20,814 nucleotides of DNA from positions 1-20,814 of the forward strand of contig JADGON010000111.1 in the NCBI GenBank assembly GCA_017882945.1. The letters are read 5' to 3'. The notes below the pieces were generated by a model. That model was not told where the DNA came from and did not search any database. It was given only the letters and a program-made list of their open reading frames with translations. The position numbers and the translations under genes are program-made. Positions within the stretch are counted from its first letter, which is position 1. Each line of letters begins with the position of its first letter. Positions 1 through 8,270 of this stretch are shown here, in pieces. This DNA is from Acidimicrobiia bacterium. Lineage in GTDB: Bacteria > Actinomycetota > Acidimicrobiia > IMCC26256 > JAENVU01.

Positions 1-867
1 GGCGACCACCGTCATCGCATCGCCACTGGCCTCGAAGAAGGGATGCGCGCGGCAGAGCAGGTAGATGCCGGCAGTGACCATCGTCGCCGCGTGGATCAGT
101 GCCGAAACCGGGGTGGGACCTTCCATCGCATCCGGCAGCCACACGTGAAGCGGGATCTGGGCGCTCTTCCCGATGCATCCGACGAACAGCAGCAAGGCGA
201 TCGCGGTGACGGTCGTGTGCGGCAGCGAGCCGGCCTTGAGGTTCATTGCCGCATAGTCGAGGCTGCCGACGCTCCCGATGATGAAGAACATCGCGAGCAT
301 GAACCCGAAGTCGCCGACCCGGTTGGTGATGAACGCCTTCTTGCCCGCCACCGCGGCCCGGTCGCGCTCGAACCAGTGCGAGATGAGCAGGTACGAGCAG
401 AGGCCCACACCCTCCCAGCCCAGGAACGTCAGCAGGAAGCTGCTGGCGAGCACGAGGATCAGCATCGAGGCCGCAAACAGGTTGAGGTAGGCGAAGAAGC
501 GCGTGAAACGGGCGTCGCCGTGCATGTACCCGATGGCGTAGAGGTGGATCAGCGAGCCGACGCCGGTGACGAGGAGGATCCAGGTCACCGAGAGCGGGTC
601 GGCCAGGAAGCCGATGTTCACCCGCAACGCGCCGGCCGGGAACCAGGCGAACAGGTTCACGGTGTTGGTGCGCGCGTTGCCGGGGAGGCTCAGCATGGCG
701 CCGAACATCACGATCGCCCAGATGAACGACAACCCGAGCAGCCCGGTCGCGATCCACCCCGCCTTCGGCTCGCCGATGCGCTTGCCGAGCAGCAGCAGCA
801 GCACCGCGCCGAACAGCGGGAGCGCGGGAACGATCCAAACGGTGTCGAGAAGGTCGCGCGCGCTCAC
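1..867 (-). CDS. nuoL: NADH-quinone oxidoreductase subunit L (partial, 3' end outside window)
   Basis: Antiporter-like membrane subunit at the distal end of the complex I membrane arm, where it helps pump protons. The first 289 codons are visible; the rest lies beyond the left edge. The family signature is clear: GWEGVGLCSYLLI (residues 150-162) and KSAQIPLHVWLPDAMEGPTP (234-253), followed by SALIHAATMVTAG. Residues E152, K234 and H259 match the essential Glu, Lys and His of the proton channel in E. coli NuoL. Several hydrophobic helices are evident. The chosen start is GTG at 867, preceded by GAGGGG with a 6-nt spacer; no better in-frame start lies upstream. A 27-nt gap separates it from the nuoK stop, one of the few non-overlapping junctions in the operon. 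nuoM and nuoN probably follow outside the window. Confidence 0.96.
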   Translation of the reverse strand, partial: MSARDLLDTVWIVPALPLFGAVLLLLLGKRIGEPKAGWIATGLLGLSFIWAIVMFGAMLSLPGNARTNTVNLFAWFPAGALRVNIGFLADPLSVTWILLVTGVGSLIHLYAIGYMHGDARFTRFFAYLNLFAASMLILVLASSFLLTFLGWEGVGLCSYLLISHWFERDRAAVAGKKAFITNRVGDFGFMLAMFFIIGSVGSLDYAAMNLKAGSLPHTTVTAIALLLFVGCIGKSAQIPLHVWLPDAMEGPTPVSALIHAATMVTAGIYLLCRAHPFFEASGDAMTVVA

Positions 868-894
868 CGGCTGCCCCTCGGGAGATGCGACACG

Positions 895-1218
895 TCAGCC
901 TCTCAACAAGTCGATGTCGTCGGCGGTCGCCCCGCCCCGGCGGCGTCGGAAGATGGCCACGATGATGGCGAGCCCCACGGCGACCTCGGCCGCCGCGACC
1001 ACGAGCACGAAGAACACGATCGCCTGGCCACGGATGTCGTCGAGCGTCTTGGCGAAGGTCACGAATGTGAGGTTCACCGCGTTGAGCATCAGCTCGACGC
1101 ACATGAACATCACGAGGACGTTGCGCCGGATGAGGAGCCCGACCGCGCCGATCGAGAAGAGCATCGCGGCGAACGTGAGGAAGTAGGAATCGGTGAGGTG
1201 CACCGAGGCGAGCGTCAT
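895..1218 (-). CDS. nuoK: NADH-quinone oxidoreductase subunit K
   Basis: Small membrane subunit of complex I, 107 aa with three predicted transmembrane helices, close to the usual length of about 100 aa. The conserved segment FMCVELMLNAVNLTFV (about residues 38-53) carries the membrane-buried Glu needed for proton translocation. A second conserved acidic position follows in VVAAAEVAVGLAI. The C-terminus is short, basic, then acidic. The start ATG at 1218 overlaps the nuoJ stop in an ATGA (1215-1218), so translation is probably coupled to nuoJ. Nothing is unusual in the protein. Confidence 0.97.
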   Translation of the reverse strand: MTLASVHLTDSYFLTFAAMLFSIGAVGLLIRRNVLVMFMCVELMLNAVNLTFVTFAKTLDDIRGQAIVFFVLVVAAAEVAVGLAIIVAIFRRRRGGATADDIDLLRG

Positions 1219-1817
1219 GGCGCCGACACCTCGCTCGTGCTCTCGGTCATTGCATCGGGCTCGGTGTCGTCATCGTCCCGCTCGAGCTCGAGCTCCTGTT
1301 GGGGCGGGAGCCCGCTGCGCCGGGCGAGCACGACGCCACCGACGACGGCCACGACGAGCAGGATCGCGGTGACCTCGAACGGCCAGAGGTAGCTGGTGAA
1401 GAGGCTGCGGGCGACCCGCTCGACGTTGCCGCCACTGCCGTCGTTGAGGCCGGGGCCGCTCGAGGTCCCGGTGGCCCAATGGTGACCGACGAGGAAGAGC
1501 AGCTCGGCGAGGCCGACCACACCGAGCACGATCGCCGCGGGTCGCTGCGAGCGCACCGGGTCATGCAGGGACTCGCTCTTGTCGACGCCGAGCAGCATGA
1601 TCACGAACAGGAAGAGGATGACGATCGCGCCGGCGTACACGATGATCTGGACCGCCGCGAGGAGCTGGGCGTCCTGGAGCAGGAACATCACCGCGATCGC
1701 GACGAGCACCGTGACGAGGAGCAGCGCCGCGTGCACCGGGTTGCGGGCGAGCACCATCGAGATGGCCGCGCCCAGCGCCACCGCCGCCATGATGAAGAAG
1801 ATCACGAACTCGGCCAT
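1215..1817 (-). CDS. nuoJ: NADH-quinone oxidoreductase subunit J
   Basis: Membrane subunit of complex I, 200 aa. The N-terminal part has the NuoJ pattern: a first helix, then ARNPVHAALLLVTVLVAIA, and the conserved helix AVQIIVYAGAIVILFLFVIM (about residues 55-74), which contains the pi-bulge helix near the E-channel. Two further helices follow, then a hydrophilic acidic tail of about 30 residues (LPPQQELELERDDDD and onward) that is typical of actinobacterial NuoJ. The start is ATG 1817, which shares one base with the nuoI stop (TGATG). The same frame stays open well upstream, but that stretch lies inside nuoI in another frame and does not look like protein, so the shorter start is used. Confidence 0.95.
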   Translation of the reverse strand: MAEFVIFFIMAAVALGAAISMVLARNPVHAALLLVTVLVAIAVMFLLQDAQLLAAVQIIVYAGAIVILFLFVIMLLGVDKSESLHDPVRSQRPAAIVLGVVGLAELLFLVGHHWATGTSSGPGLNDGSGGNVERVARSLFTSYLWPFEVTAILLVVAVVGGVVLARRSGLPPQQELELERDDDDTEPDAMTESTSEVSAP

Positions 1818-2416
1818 CAGTCGGCCTTCTTCCGGCGCTGACCCTGCTCGGGCTGGCGGTAGCCGACGCCGAGCTCGCTCGACCAGACGATCCGGCCCTC
1901 GTAGGCCGCCGCGCCCGACGGCGACGTCGCGCGCATCCACGCGCTGGTCTCGTCGTCCTCGCCGCCGAGCCACAGCTCCCAGGGCTGGCGCTTCGCGTGG
2001 CCTTCGTCGTCGACCAGCAGCTCGTTCTTGGTGTAGATCGCGTCGGCGCGGTGCGCGAACGAGAACTCGAACAGCTTCGTCTCGGTGATCGCCTCGGTCG
2101 GGCAGGCCTCGACGCAGAGGTCGCAGTGGATGCACCGCAGGTAGTTGATCTCGTAGACGAACCCGTACCGCTCACCCGGTGAGACCGGCGCATCGGGCGG
2201 GTTGTCGGCCCCGCGCACGTAGATGCAACGCGCGGGGCAGACGCCGGCGCACAGCTCGCAGCCGATGCACTTCTCCATCCCGTCCTCGTAGCGGTTCAGG
2301 ACGTGACGACCGTGGAAGCGCTCGGGCTTCGGACGCTTCTCCTTGGGATAGCGCGTCGTGACCGGCTTCTTGAAGACCTGCTTGAGCGTGATGCCGAAGC
2401 CGCTGAACTTGCCCAT
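1817..2416 (-). CDS. nuoI: NADH-quinone oxidoreductase subunit I (2x[4Fe-4S])
   Basis: Peripheral-arm subunit of complex I carrying clusters N6a and N6b, which pass electrons toward NuoB. The protein is 199 aa. Two ferredoxin motifs are present: C50, C53, C56, C60 (CIGCELCAGVCP) and C95, C98, C101, C105 (CIHCDLCVEACP), each C-x2-C-x2-C-x3-C-P. An N-terminal amphipathic stretch precedes RYPKEKRPKPERFHGRHVL, the family's conserved entry into the fold. The C-terminal 50 or so residues are hydrophilic. The start ATG at 2416 shares one base with the nuoH stop (TGATG). Upstream in-frame codons run inside nuoH and are rejected. Confidence 0.96.
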   Translation of the reverse strand: MGKFSGFGITLKQVFKKPVTTRYPKEKRPKPERFHGRHVLNRYEDGMEKCIGCELCAGVCPARCIYVRGADNPPDAPVSPGERYGFVYEINYLRCIHCDLCVEACPTEAITETKLFEFSFAHRADAIYTKNELLVDDEGHAKRQPWELWLGGEDDETSAWMRATSPSGAAAYEGRIVWSSELGVGYRQPEQGQRRKKAD

Positions 2417-3615
2417 CAGTACACCTCGTCCATGAACTCGCCGGGCTTCGGCATGCAGAGCCGGAGGAACCCGAGGACGGCGAGGGCGCCCAGCGCGGCG
2501 GCCGGGACGACGAGGAGAAGGTCCCAGTCCTGCTGCTTGGCGATGATGATGATGCCGGTGACCATGGCCCAGAGGAATGCGAGCTCGATGAGCCACTTCC
2601 ATCCCAGGTCCATGAGCTGGTCGTAGCGCAGCCGAGGCAGCGACGCGCGGATCCACACGGTGCCGTAGAGCAGGATCACCAGCTTCAGGAAGAACCAGAA
2701 GCACGGCATGATCCACGCGTTGACGGTCCCGCTCGCCGGCAGGAACCCGAGACTCGGACCGGACGGGCCACCGAGGAAGAGCGTCACCGCGATCGCCGAC
2801 ATGGTGATCAGGTTCATGAACTCGGCGAGGAAGAAGATGCCGAACCGGATGCCGGTGTACTCGGTGTGGAAGCCACCGACGAGCTCCTGCTCGGCCTCGA
2901 CGAGGTCGAACGGCGGGTGGTTGGTCTCGGCGATCGCCGCGATGATGAAGATGACGAAGGCGATGCTTGCCGGTGCCCAGTACCACTGGGTCGCGAACGA
3001 GTCCCAGCCGGTCCATGCCTGGCCGTTGACGATGCCGCGGGTCGAGAGGGTGCCGGACCAGAGCAGCACCCCGACGATCGCGAGCGAGAAGGCGGCTTCG
3101 TAGGAGATCAGCTGGGCCGAGGCCCGCACCGAGCCCAGCAGCGGGTACTTCGAGCCGCTCGACCAGCCCGCGAGCATCACGCCGTAGAGACCGATGCCCG
3201 ACATCGCCAGGAGCAACAGCACGCCGATCTCCGGATCCGCGAGCTGCAGGTACGTCTGGTGCCCGGCGATCGAGACCTCGCCGCCGATCGGCACGATCGC
3301 GAACGCGAGGAAGGCGGGAAGCGCGGAGAGGTACGGGGCGAGCTTGAACACGAAGCTGTCGGCCTGATCCGGGATCGACTGCTCCTTGAAGAAGAGCTTG
3401 ATGCCGTCGGCCAGGGTCTGGAGCACGCCGAACGGACCGGCCGTCGCGGGTCCGATGCGGTTCTGCATGTCGGCGATGACCTTGCGCATGAACCAGATGT
3501 AGAGCAGCACGAGCACGAGAAGCAGCGCGAAGACGACCAACGTCTTGCCGATGACGATGAGGACGACCTCACCGTCGACGCCGTTCTTGAACAGCGGATC
3601 CGCGGCAAGGATCAC
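2416..3615 (-). CDS. nuoH: NADH-quinone oxidoreductase subunit H
   Basis: Membrane subunit of complex I that forms the quinone entry tunnel and connects the peripheral and membrane arms. It is 399 aa with about eight transmembrane helices. Conserved blocks visible are RIGPATAGPFG (53-63), ADGIKLFFKE (69-78), and the cytoplasmic loop AETNHPPFDLVEAEQELVGG followed by FHTEYTG, rich in the conserved acidic residues of the E-channel. His replaces the more common Arg in the NRPPFD-type motif, which looks like ordinary variation. The start is GTG at 3615, overlapping the nuoG stop in GTGA (3612-3615). Confidence 0.97.
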   Translation of the reverse strand: MILAADPLFKNGVDGEVVLIVIGKTLVVFALLLVLVLLYIWFMRKVIADMQNRIGPATAGPFGVLQTLADGIKLFFKEQSIPDQADSFVFKLAPYLSALPAFLAFAIVPIGGEVSIAGHQTYLQLADPEIGVLLLLAMSGIGLYGVMLAGWSSGSKYPLLGSVRASAQLISYEAAFSLAIVGVLLWSGTLSTRGIVNGQAWTGWDSFATQWYWAPASIAFVIFIIAAIAETNHPPFDLVEAEQELVGGFHTEYTGIRFGIFFLAEFMNLITMSAIAVTLFLGGPSGPSLGFLPASGTVNAWIMPCFWFFLKLVILLYGTVWIRASLPRLRYDQLMDLGWKWLIELAFLWAMVTGIIIIAKQQDWDLLLVVPAAALGALAVLGFLRLCMPKPGEFMDEVY

Positions 3616-6353
3616 GACAGCGACTCCACCCGCAGATCCGTCACCGCGGTGCTCAGGTCGACGAGATCGCTGACCCCGCTGCCGGGAAGGTTGAACGGCA
3701 GGTACGCAGTCCCGGTACCGATCGCGGCGTCGGCGCGCACGGCGAGCGTCAGCGATCCCCGCGCGGACGTGACCCGCACCTCGGCGCCGTCCTCGACCCC
3801 GATGCGATCGCGGTCCTGGGGACTGATCAGGAGCACCGGATCGGCCACGAGCTCCGACAGCGAGTCGGATGCCGCCACCGTGATCCCACCGTCATAGAGC
3901 GTGCGTCCCGTCACGAGGCGCAGAGCGTACGCGTCACGCGCGGGCGGCGCCGTGTCCGTGACGCCTCCGGTGAAGCGGTGCAGTGCGGGCGCCGGAGGCG
4001 CGCCCGCACTCTGGGCCACGGAGGTGAGGCGATCGGCGCGCAGGGCGTCCGCTTCGTCGTTCGCGGTCTTGGCGTCCTCGAGCTCGACCGCGTCCAGGCC
4101 GGGCCGGATCGGCTCCCATCGGGCGTCGGTGAGCGGGATCGAGACCGGGCCGAGGACGAGCTCGTCTCGGTGATCCGCCACCGGTGCGACCGCACCGTCC
4201 CGAGCGCGGCGCAGCAACGTCGAGTCGATCCCCGTGTAGGCCGGCGCGACGCGCGCGATCTCGTCCTGGACCTCTTCGGGCTGCTCGAGGTCGAAGTCGA
4301 CGCCGAGGCGCAACGCGAGCTCGGCGGCGATGCGCCAGTCCGGCATCGCGGTTCCGTCCGGCGAGACCTTCTGACCGACGCGCTGGACGCGACCTTCGAG
4401 GTTCGTCACGCTGCCGGCCTTCTCACCCCACATCGTCACCGGGAGGAACACGTCGGCGCGCTTGGTGCTGTCGGTGACGAACGCGTCGATCGCGATCGTG
4501 AAGCCCGCGGCGTTGAGCGCACCTTCGGCGAGTGCATGGTCCGGGCAGTCGTCATGAGGATCCGTGCCCAGCAGCATGAGGGCGTGGATGCGTCCTTGCT
4601 CCGCGGCTCGGAGGATCCCTTCGGCATCGAGACCCACCGTCGCCGGCACCGAGCCCCACGCGTGGCCGAACCACTCGCGCCCGGCATCGAGCGTCACGCG
4701 GCCGGGCAGGAAGCCCGGGGCCAGACCGAGGTCCATCGCCCCGCGCACGTTGCCGCGCCGCAAGGCGACGATGAACCGGGCCTGGGGGAGGCGGGCCAGC
4801 TCCGTCGCGGCGCGCACCGTGGACGCCGCCGACTCGGCGAGATCGCCGCGACCGAGCACGACCACGATGTCGCCGGCCCGGCCCTCGAGCAGCGCGGCGG
4901 CCGCATCGGCGCCGGCGTCCGTCCCGCGCGCGCCACCCAGCGCATCGGCGAGCCGGCGGGCGGTCTCGCCCTGCTCGCCCGGAAGGGACCGGATCGACGT
5001 GCTCGCGTACCTGGTCAATCCCTGGTCCCGCGGCGCGAGCTCGATGAGCGGCACCCCGAGCTCTTCCGCGGCGCGCTTCACGCGGAGGTAGAGCACGGGG
5101 ACCTCTTCTTTGAGGTCGAGGCCGACCACGACGATCGCCGCCGCGCGATCGAGGTCCGCGATCGTCGCTTCGGGAAGCCCCAGCGCCACCTCGGCCGGGA
5201 TCCCGTCGCCGAGCTGCGCGTCGACGTTGTCGGTGCCGACGACTCCCTTGGCGAAGCGGGCCCACACATAGGCGTCCTCGTTCGTACCCCGCGCGCCACC
5301 GAGCAACGCGACGGACTTCGGGCCGTTGAGCTCGAGTGCGCGCTTCAGTCCCTCGGCGGCGACGTCGAGCGCCTCCGGCCACGAGCACTCGACCAGCTCA
5401 CCGTTCTTGCGGACCATCGGGTGGCGCACGCGGTCCTCCGAGTGCACCACCTCGTAGCCGAACCGACCCTTGTCGCAGAGCCATCCGTGGTTCACGGGCT
5501 CACTGTCCACGCCGAGCAGGCGCACGAGCCGGTTGGAGCTCGACTCGAGCGCGCCGCGGCAGTGGACCGAGCACGTCGTGCAGCTCGTCTCGACCGCGCT
5601 GAGGTCCCACGGTCGGGCGCGGAACCGGTACGGCGTCGCGGTGAGCGCGCCGACCGGGCAGATCTGGACGGTGTTGCCGGAGAAGTACGAGGTGAACGGG
5701 TCGCCCGGAAAGGTGATGACCTCGGTGTGCGCGCCGCGCGAGCCGAAGGCGATCAATGCGTCACCGGCGATCTCATCGGCGAAGCGCGTGCACCGGCCGC
5801 ACTGGATGCAGCGCTCGCGGTCCAGCAGGACGAGCTCGGAGATCGGGATCGGCTTCTCCCAGTGCCGCTTCTCCTCCACGAAGCGCGACTCACCGGGGCC
5901 GAACGCGAGCGTCGTGTCCTGGAGCGGGCACTCGCCGCCGCGGTCGCACACCGGGCAGTCGAGCGGGTGATTGATGAGCAGCAGCTCGAGGACACCGTCC
6001 TGGGCCTGGCGCGCCGCGTCCGACTGCGTGTGCACGACCATGCCGTCGGCAACGACGGTCGCGCACGAGATCTGCATGCCCCGCATGCCTTCGACTTCCA
6101 CCAGGCACATGCGGCACATGCCCACCGGCTTCATGCGCTCGTGGTAACAGAAGCGCGGGATGTAGGTGCCGTGGTCCTGCGCGACCTTGATGAGCAGATC
6201 GCCGGTCTGCGCCTTCACCTCACGGCCGTCGATCGTGAGGGTCACCGTTCCGGGCGCGCCGGTCGGCAGCACGTACTCGTACGCCGACGGCCACTGGCTC
6301 ATCGGGACGCCGGGAGGACGCTCGACCTTGGGCACGTCGTTCACGTCGGTCAT
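3612..6353 (-). CDS. nuoG: NADH-quinone oxidoreductase subunit G
   Basis: Large iron-sulfur subunit of complex I, 913 aa. From the N-terminus: a [2Fe-2S] ferredoxin domain with C69, C80, C83, C97 (N1b); the His/Cys cluster H129, C133, C136, C142 (N5); C182, C185, C188, C232 (N4); and a further set C258, C261, C265, C293, matching the off-pathway N7 cluster kept in some bacteria. A molybdopterin-oxidoreductase-like domain follows, with MWGEKAGSVTNLEGRVQ, then a C-terminal MopB-type domain beginning near TGRTLYDGG; no cofactor is expected there. The start ATG at 6353 is preceded by CAGGAG with a 9-nt spacer. An in-frame TTG at 6422 would add 23 unlikely residues. The start overlaps the stop of a 35-codon ORF in ATGA. 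Confidence 0.95.
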   Translation of the reverse strand: MTDVNDVPKVERPPGVPMSQWPSAYEYVLPTGAPGTVTLTIDGREVKAQTGDLLIKVAQDHGTYIPRFCYHERMKPVGMCRMCLVEVEGMRGMQISCATVVADGMVVHTQSDAARQAQDGVLELLLINHPLDCPVCDRGGECPLQDTTLAFGPGESRFVEEKRHWEKPIPISELVLLDRERCIQCGRCTRFADEIAGDALIAFGSRGAHTEVITFPGDPFTSYFSGNTVQICPVGALTATPYRFRARPWDLSAVETSCTTCSVHCRGALESSSNRLVRLLGVDSEPVNHGWLCDKGRFGYEVVHSEDRVRHPMVRKNGELVECSWPEALDVAAEGLKRALELNGPKSVALLGGARGTNEDAYVWARFAKGVVGTDNVDAQLGDGIPAEVALGLPEATIADLDRAAAIVVVGLDLKEEVPVLYLRVKRAAEELGVPLIELAPRDQGLTRYASTSIRSLPGEQGETARRLADALGGARGTDAGADAAAALLEGRAGDIVVVLGRGDLAESAASTVRAATELARLPQARFIVALRRGNVRGAMDLGLAPGFLPGRVTLDAGREWFGHAWGSVPATVGLDAEGILRAAEQGRIHALMLLGTDPHDDCPDHALAEGALNAAGFTIAIDAFVTDSTKRADVFLPVTMWGEKAGSVTNLEGRVQRVGQKVSPDGTAMPDWRIAAELALRLGVDFDLEQPEEVQDEIARVAPAYTGIDSTLLRRARDGAVAPVADHRDELVLGPVSIPLTDARWEPIRPGLDAVELEDAKTANDEADALRADRLTSVAQSAGAPPAPALHRFTGGVTDTAPPARDAYALRLVTGRTLYDGGITVAASDSLSELVADPVLLISPQDRDRIGVEDGAEVRVTSARGSLTLAVRADAAIGTGTAYLPFNLPGSGVSDLVDLSTAVTDLRVESLS

Positions 6354-6457
6354 CGGTTCCGCTCCTGGCCCTGCGAACCGGGCCGGCGACCATCTCTCCG
6401 GCGAACCGCTCCGCTGGTGCAACGGCCGAATGCGCGGTCGAGCATCGCTTCGCTCAT
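6350..6457 (-). CDS. Possible 35-aa coupling ORF between nuoF and nuoG
   Basis: A short open frame that exactly fills the nuoF-nuoG gap. Its ATG (6457-6455) overlaps the nuoF stop in ATGA, and its stop (6352-6350) overlaps the nuoG ATG in ATGA. The predicted peptide begins MSEAMLDRAFGR and ends in an Arg/Gly-rich tail (RRPGSQGQERNR). No domain, signal or membrane segment is seen. The composition resembles chance translation of GC-rich DNA, and there is only a weak ribosome site before its ATG. Its role, if translated, may simply be to carry ribosomes from nuoF to nuoG; the nuoG ribosome site lies inside its last codons. It may equally be a non-translated spacer. Confidence 0.3.
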   Translation of the reverse strand: MSEAMLDRAFGRCTSGAVRRRDGRRPGSQGQERNR

Positions 6458-7776
6458 GCGCTCGTCACCGGGATGGTCGGGCGCGCGGCGCCGGCGTTGC
6501 ACATCTCGAGGATCTCCTCGCGGAAGAAGCGGTCGAGGCTCACGACGGCGGACATCGTGCTCGGGCCCATCGCGCAGATGGTGGTCTGGGAAAACGGTGC
6601 GTTGAGCCCGGGGACGATCGTCGAGCCGAAGGACAGCATCATGTCGAGGTCCTGGGGTCGGCCGAGGCCGTGGGAGATCCGGAAGAGGACCTTCTCCAGC
6701 CACATCGATCCCTCACGGCACGGCGTGCACTTGCCACAGCTCTCGTGCGCGAAGAACTTCAACAGTCGCCACGCGATGAGCGCGGGGTTGGTGTCCTCGT
6801 CGAAGACCATGATCGCGCCCGAGCCGAGCATCGTCTTGAGCTCGGAGCCGACGTAGTCCATGTCCAGCGGAGCATCGAGGTGCTCGGGCATCAGCCACGG
6901 TGCGGACGCGCCGCCGGGGATGAAGAACTTCATCTGCTTGCCGCCGCGCACACCACCCGCGAGCTCGTCGATCAGCTGGCGGAACGTGATGCCGAGCTCG
7001 ACCTCGTAGTTGCCCGGGCGTGCGACGTGACCCGACACCGAGAAGATGCGCGTCCCCGTGGAGCGGCCGACGCCGAGCTTGGCGTACTCCTCGCCACCCA
7101 TGCGCAGGATGTGCGGGACGGTCGACATCGTCTCGACGTTGTTGACGACGGTCGGCTTCGCGTACAGACCTTGCACCGCCGGGAACGGCGGCTTGATGCG
7201 CGGCATCGCGCGCTCGCCTTCGAGGCTCGACAGCAGGCCCGTCTCGTCACCGGCGATGTAGGCGCCCGCGCCGCGGTGCACGACCACTTCGAGGTCGAAG
7301 CCCGAGCCGAGGATGTTCTTGCCGATGAACCCCTTGGCGTACGCATCGGCCACCGCCTGCTCGAGCCGCTCGATGCCGAGCGCGAACTCACCGCGCACGT
7401 AGATGAACGCGATGTGCGCCTCGATCGCGAACGCGGAGATCACCACACCTTCGATGATCTGGTGCGGGTCGCGTTCGATGAGCATGTGGTCCTTGAACGT
7501 CGAGGGCTCACCCTCGTCGCCGTTGACGGCCAGGTACCGCGGGTAGATGCCCTTCGGCAGGAACGACCACTTCTGGCCCGTCCCGAATCCGGCTCCGCCC
7601 CGGCCGCGCAGCCCGGACGCCTTGACCTGCTCGTCCTGGATCTGCACCGGCTGCATGGTCAGCGCCTGGCGCAACATGTCATAGCCACCGGTCGCCAGAT
7701 ACCGGTCGATCGTCCACGAGTCCTCGGTGAATTCGCGCAGGCGATTGGTGACGATCCGCGTCTCGGTGACTGCCAT
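6454..7776 (-). CDS. nuoF: NADH-quinone oxidoreductase subunit F (NADH/FMN-binding)
   Basis: Catalytic NADH dehydrogenase subunit of complex I, which oxidises NADH via FMN and passes electrons to cluster N3. It is 440 aa, the usual length. The glycine-rich loop GLRGRGGAGFGTGQKW (55-70) and NGDEGEPSTFKD (85-96) form the FMN/NADH site. Cluster N3 ligands are C347, C350, C353 (ESCGKCTPCREG) and C401 (TICAMG). The start ATG 7776 shares one base with the nuoE stop (TGATG), and MAVTETRIVTNRL follows. Upstream in-frame codons lie within nuoE and are rejected. The stop overlaps the ATG of the 35-codon ORF. Confidence 0.97.
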   Translation of the reverse strand: MAVTETRIVTNRLREFTEDSWTIDRYLATGGYDMLRQALTMQPVQIQDEQVKASGLRGRGGAGFGTGQKWSFLPKGIYPRYLAVNGDEGEPSTFKDHMLIERDPHQIIEGVVISAFAIEAHIAFIYVRGEFALGIERLEQAVADAYAKGFIGKNILGSGFDLEVVVHRGAGAYIAGDETGLLSSLEGERAMPRIKPPFPAVQGLYAKPTVVNNVETMSTVPHILRMGGEEYAKLGVGRSTGTRIFSVSGHVARPGNYEVELGITFRQLIDELAGGVRGGKQMKFFIPGGASAPWLMPEHLDAPLDMDYVGSELKTMLGSGAIMVFDEDTNPALIAWRLLKFFAHESCGKCTPCREGSMWLEKVLFRISHGLGRPQDLDMMLSFGSTIVPGLNAPFSQTTICAMGPSTMSAVVSLDRFFREEILEMCNAGAARPTIPVTSA

Positions 7777-8270
7777 CAGGCGCGCTTCCCTCCGGACACG
7801 CCGCGCGGCACGCGGGCACCTGACCGGTACTCCTCGATCGTCGTGGTCGCCGACTCTCCGGTCGCGTTGCCGTGGAACTCGTAGTTCACCTGGAACACGG
7901 GGGCGGTGTCGCAGGCCGCGAGGCACTCGACCTCTTCGACCATCACGTCACCCGCCTCCGAGTAGCGCTCGCTGAGCAGCTCGTAGAGCTCCGGCCCACC
8001 GTTGACGAGACACGACACGTTCGTGCACACCGAGACGACCAGCTCCTTGCGCCCGTCGCGCTTGTACATCGTGTAGAAGCTGCACGTCCCGAGCACCTGT
8101 GCCGGCTCCTGGTCCACGAGCGCCGCGACCTCTTCGATCGCCTCCGGCGAGACCCAACCATCCTGTTCCTGCGCGAGGTGGAGCAGGGGGAGCACCGCCG
8201 AGCGGGCGAACGGGTAGCGCGCCACGATCTCGCGCGCCCGGTCGCGGTTCTCGGGTGTGAACGAGCTCAC
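7776..8270 (-). CDS. nuoE: NADH-quinone oxidoreductase subunit E ([2Fe-2S])
   Basis: Thioredoxin-like [2Fe-2S] subunit (cluster N1a) of the NADH dehydrogenase module, 164 aa. Ligands are C82 and C87 (CTNVSC) and C116 and C120 (CLAAC), the family's C-x4-C and C-x3-C pairs. An N-terminal helical bundle precedes them, with SFYTMYK (64-70) in the usual place. The start is GTG at 8270, overlapping the nuoD stop in GTGA (8267-8270). It works with NuoF and NuoG, encoded immediately downstream. Confidence 0.96.
   Translation of the reverse strand: MSSFTPENRDRAREIVARYPFARSAVLPLLHLAQEQDGWVSPEAIEEVAALVDQEPAQVLGTCSFYTMYKRDGRKELVVSVCTNVSCLVNGGPELYELLSERYSEAGDVMVEEVECLAACDTAPVFQVNYEFHGNATGESATTTIEEYRSGARVPRGVSGGKRA

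Noticed and set aside
43..1392. Plus-strand open frame of 449 codons opposite nuoL, nuoK and nuoJ
   Set aside because: It crosses three real genes on the other strand and has the biased composition of a shadow frame.
6354..6422. Upstream TTG start for nuoG adding 23 residues
   Set aside because: The added residues do not resemble NuoG N-termini, and ATG 6353 has a well-placed CAGGAG.
3978..6605. Very long plus-strand open frame of 875 codons opposite nuoG
   Set aside because: It lies antisense to a well-supported gene; its product is Arg/Ala/His-rich with no domain. Long open antisense frames are a by-product of GC-rich codon use.
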